A stretch of 5,987 bases of DNA from Promethearchaeota archaeon (GTDB lineage: Archaea; Asgardarchaeota; Lokiarchaeia; Sigynarchaeales; SOKP01), in NCBI GenBank assembly GCA_019894735.1, contig JAGXOB010000139.1:1-5987 (forward strand), written 5' to 3'. Below, in pieces: positions 4,511-5,987 of the stretch. How positions within the stretch are numbered: position 1 is the first letter of the stretch; each line of letters starts with the position of its first letter. Made by a program: the position numbers and the translations under genes. The notes under the pieces were generated by a model, which had not been told where the DNA came from, ran no database searches, and saw only the letters and a program-made list of their open reading frames with translations.

Positions 4511-5257
4511 GTGGTTGGGTCTATTGAAAAATATTTGCTTAAAAAAATTGAACTTGAGACGTCAATTCACATAACTTTAGTAGACCCAGAGAAGATAACT
4601 TGTGAACAAGCATCAAAAGTCGCTGAGAATTCCTGCCGCAGTGGAACGACTGCTATTATGATAGGAGGATCAACTTTTGTTGCGCAAAATCATCTTGATT
4701 CCGTAGTTAACGCTATTAAACAGACAGTTGAAATTCCAATTATTCTTTTTCCAAATAATATAACCGGCATAAGCCCGAAAGCTGATGCAATTTGGTTTAT
4801 GTCTCTTTTAAATTCAGTTGATCCTTATTTTTTAATGGGTGTCCAAATACTTGGAGCTCCATTAGTAAGAAAACTCCAATTAGAACCAATTTCTATGGGA
4901 TATATTATTGTTGGTGAGGGAGGTACTGCTGGTATTGTTGGTAAAGCACTTCCAATTCCCTACAATAAACCTGAACTGGCAATAGCACATGCTCTAGCTG
5001 GCCAATATCTTGGTATGCATTTTATTTATCTCGAGGGTGGATCCGGAACAAAAAGTCCTGTTCCTCCAGAAGTTATTCGTGCTGTCAAAAGTGTCATAGA
5101 CGTTCCTCTGATAGTGGGAGGCGGTATTAGGGATAAAACACAAGCAATTGCTGCAGTTTCTGCAGGAGCTGATATTATTGTAACAGGAAATATCATTGAA
5201 AGTATTAATGCTGATCAAAAAATGTCAGAAATTATTAATGGGATAAAAAATAAATGA
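4511..5257 (+). CDS. Geranylgeranylglyceryl phosphate synthase
   Basis: The enzyme joins geranylgeranyl diphosphate to the sn-3 hydroxyl of sn-glycerol-1-phosphate, forming the first ether bond of archaeal membrane lipids. The 248-residue protein is a TIM barrel of the PcrB/GGGPS family. Visible motifs are ITLVDPEK (21-28), SGTTAIMIGGS (44-54), LFPNN (79-83), ADAIWFMSLLNS (91-102), the glycerophosphate-site segment IYLEGGSGT (172-180), VGGGIR (202-207) and TGN (225-227), the last two forming the standard phosphate-binding pair. Length and motifs suit the larger archaeal group rather than bacterial heptaprenyl PcrB. The GTG start at 4511 is supported by a purine-rich GAGAAGGG 6 nt upstream; a later in-frame TTG would cut the first helix. 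It follows elf1 by 14 bp in the same direction and precedes polC. Confidence 0.94.
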   Translation: MVGSIEKYLLKKIELETSIHITLVDPEKITCEQASKVAENSCRSGTTAIMIGGSTFVAQNHLDSVVNAIKQTVEIPIILFPNNITGISPKADAIWFMSLLNSVDPYFLMGVQILGAPLVRKLQLEPISMGYIIVGEGGTAGIVGKALPIPYNKPELAIAHALAGQYLGMHFIYLEGGSGTKSPVPPEVIRAVKSVIDVPLIVGGGIRDKTQAIAAVSAGADIIVTGNIIESINADQKMSEIINGIKNK

Positions 5258-5399
5258 TTTTCTTACCTTTTTTTAATGATTGAATTAAATTCGCTTAACT
5301 AGAATCAAATTTGGAGTGTTTTTTCTATTTTTTTTACAACAAATCAAAATAAACAGCTTGATAACGATCTTTGAAGAGGCTTTATGTTTGCCTATTACA
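5258..5399. terminator. T-tracts between the GGGPS gene and polC
   Basis: T7 at 5268-5274, T6 at 5319-5324 and T8 at 5328-5335 lie on the coding strand just after the GGGPS stop. Archaeal termination often uses such U-tracts, so the elf1-GGGPS transcript may end here and polC may have its own promoter, though no clear TATA box was identified in the 142-bp gap. Confidence 0.45.
5375..5379 (+). promoter_or_regulatory. AGAGG that could favour a TTG start for polC
   Basis: AGAGG lies 8 nt before an in-frame TTG at 5388, which would add MPIT before the ATG at 5400. It is 20 nt from that ATG, too far to serve it. An ATG at 5384 is out of frame. The start is therefore undecided between 5388 and 5400. 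Confidence 0.35.
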
Positions 5400-5987
5400 A
5401 TGAGCGAATCCTATCAGCAATATGTCAAAACTCTAGATAAAGAGCTTGCAAAACTTTATGCTATTAGTAATAACGCTCGATCACTAGGCTTTGATCCTTC
5501 TCTAGAATCAGAATGCGTTATCGCTAAAGATATTGCTGATCTAGTTGAGGGTCTCATTGGCCCCAAAGGGGTTGCTAACAGTATTAGAAAATTGAATCCC
5601 ACTTTTCAACGTGAAGAAATAGCTTTTAAAATATCTGAAGAAATCATCTCAGGTAAATTTGGGAAACTAGAACCAGAACCTGCTGCAGAACAAGCTATTC
5701 GCACAGCACTAGCTATTTTTACTGAAGGTCTCACAGCTGCTCCAATACAAGGAATAGCACAGGTAAAAATAAAAACTAATTTGGATCAAAGTAAATATCT
5801 TGCGATCTATTTTGCTGGACCAATTAGATCGGCAGGAGGAACCGATCAAGCATTAACTCTTGTTGTTGGAGATTTTGTTAGACGGTTATTAGGTCTAGAT
5901 AAATATAAACCAACACCAGATGAAATTGGCCGTTTTCTAGAGGAGTTAAGACTTTACGAACGAGCTGTGGGGAGATTCCAATATCAT
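5400..5987 (+). CDS. polC: DNA polymerase D large subunit DP2, N-terminal part
   Basis: The frame is open to the window edge, giving the first 196 residues of a protein that is normally over 1,000 residues; the truncation is only the window boundary. DP2 is the catalytic polymerase subunit of PolD and acts with the DP1 exonuclease subunit in chromosomal replication. The N-terminal signatures are clear: a helical start SYQQYVKTLDKELAKLY (4-20), GLDP-like GFDPSLE (30-36), LVEGLIGPKGVANSIR (48-63), TEGLTAAPIQGI (108-119), and the highly characteristic YFAGPIRSAGGT (137-148) followed by ALTLVVGDFVRR. The zinc sites and catalytic aspartates lie beyond the window, and any intein cannot be judged. 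The ATG at 5400 is used as start; TTG 5388 with an AGAGG site is the alternative. It follows GGGPS after T-tracts, so it may be transcribed separately. Confidence 0.93.
   Translation, partial: MSESYQQYVKTLDKELAKLYAISNNARSLGFDPSLESECVIAKDIADLVEGLIGPKGVANSIRKLNPTFQREEIAFKISEEIISGKFGKLEPEPAAEQAIRTALAIFTEGLTAAPIQGIAQVKIKTNLDQSKYLAIYFAGPIRSAGGTDQALTLVVGDFVRRLLGLDKYKPTPDEIGRFLEELRLYERAVGRFQYH

Noticed and set aside
4994..5218. A 74-codon open frame on the minus strand
   Set aside because: It lies wholly inside the well-supported GGGPS gene in antisense, is rich in Asn/Cys/Ser with no domain-like pattern, and has no context of its own.

Overview
The window is archaeal chromosomal DNA, AT-rich throughout. 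Four genes identify it: an ammonia-dependent NAD synthetase (NadE), an Elf1-like zinc-ribbon transcription elongation factor, a geranylgeranylglyceryl phosphate synthase (GGGPS, the first committed step of archaeal ether-lipid synthesis), and the start of the large subunit DP2 of the D-family DNA polymerase. GGGPS marks an archaeon. PolD argues against a classical crenarchaeote such as Sulfolobus. The style of the proteins suggests a Bathyarchaeia- or Thaumarchaeota-related lineage, but that placement is an impression, not a search result.

Right half (3331-5987), compact housekeeping DNA: nadE runs leftward. It diverges from a rightward set made of elf1 (4227-4496), the GGGPS gene 14 bp later (4511-5257), and, after a 142-bp gap with T-tracts, polC/DP2 (5400 to the window edge, 196 codons, truncated only by the window). 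The nadE/elf1 gap of about 100 bp holds a TATA-like box that could be read in both directions.

Left half (1-3330), loosely packed: three small uncharacterised genes lie among about 1.5 kb of very AT-rich non-coding DNA. They are a rightward winged-helix (wHTH) protein with a beta-rich N-terminal domain (636-1073); a convergent leftward protein with an N-terminal membrane helix, a long coiled coil and a C-terminal wHTH (1089-1802); and a leftward helical protein (stop at 2080). The open frame of the last gene reaches far upstream of its only canonical start codon, so its 5' end is either degenerate or misread.

The most striking signal is a family of TGTGAT/ATCACA hexamers confined to this left half. 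I count 21 exact copies between about 320 and 3060 and see none from 3100 to the end. They form clusters with regular geometry: 7-bp tandem pairs, 11-12 bp steps, and several perfect inverted repeats. The densest array (2970-3058) sits in a 690-bp AT-rich gene-free stretch. Others surround the promoter and leader of the coiled-coil wHTH gene and overlap the stop codon of the helical-protein gene. The arrangement looks like binding sites for a DNA-binding protein encoded here, most plausibly the membrane-anchored wHTH. Autoregulation, a chromosome-anchoring or segregation site, and a replication-origin-like array all remain open. A related TTGTGAA motif, including a perfect 20-bp palindrome at 300-319, precedes the first wHTH gene. 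These functional readings are inference; the repeats themselves are directly visible.
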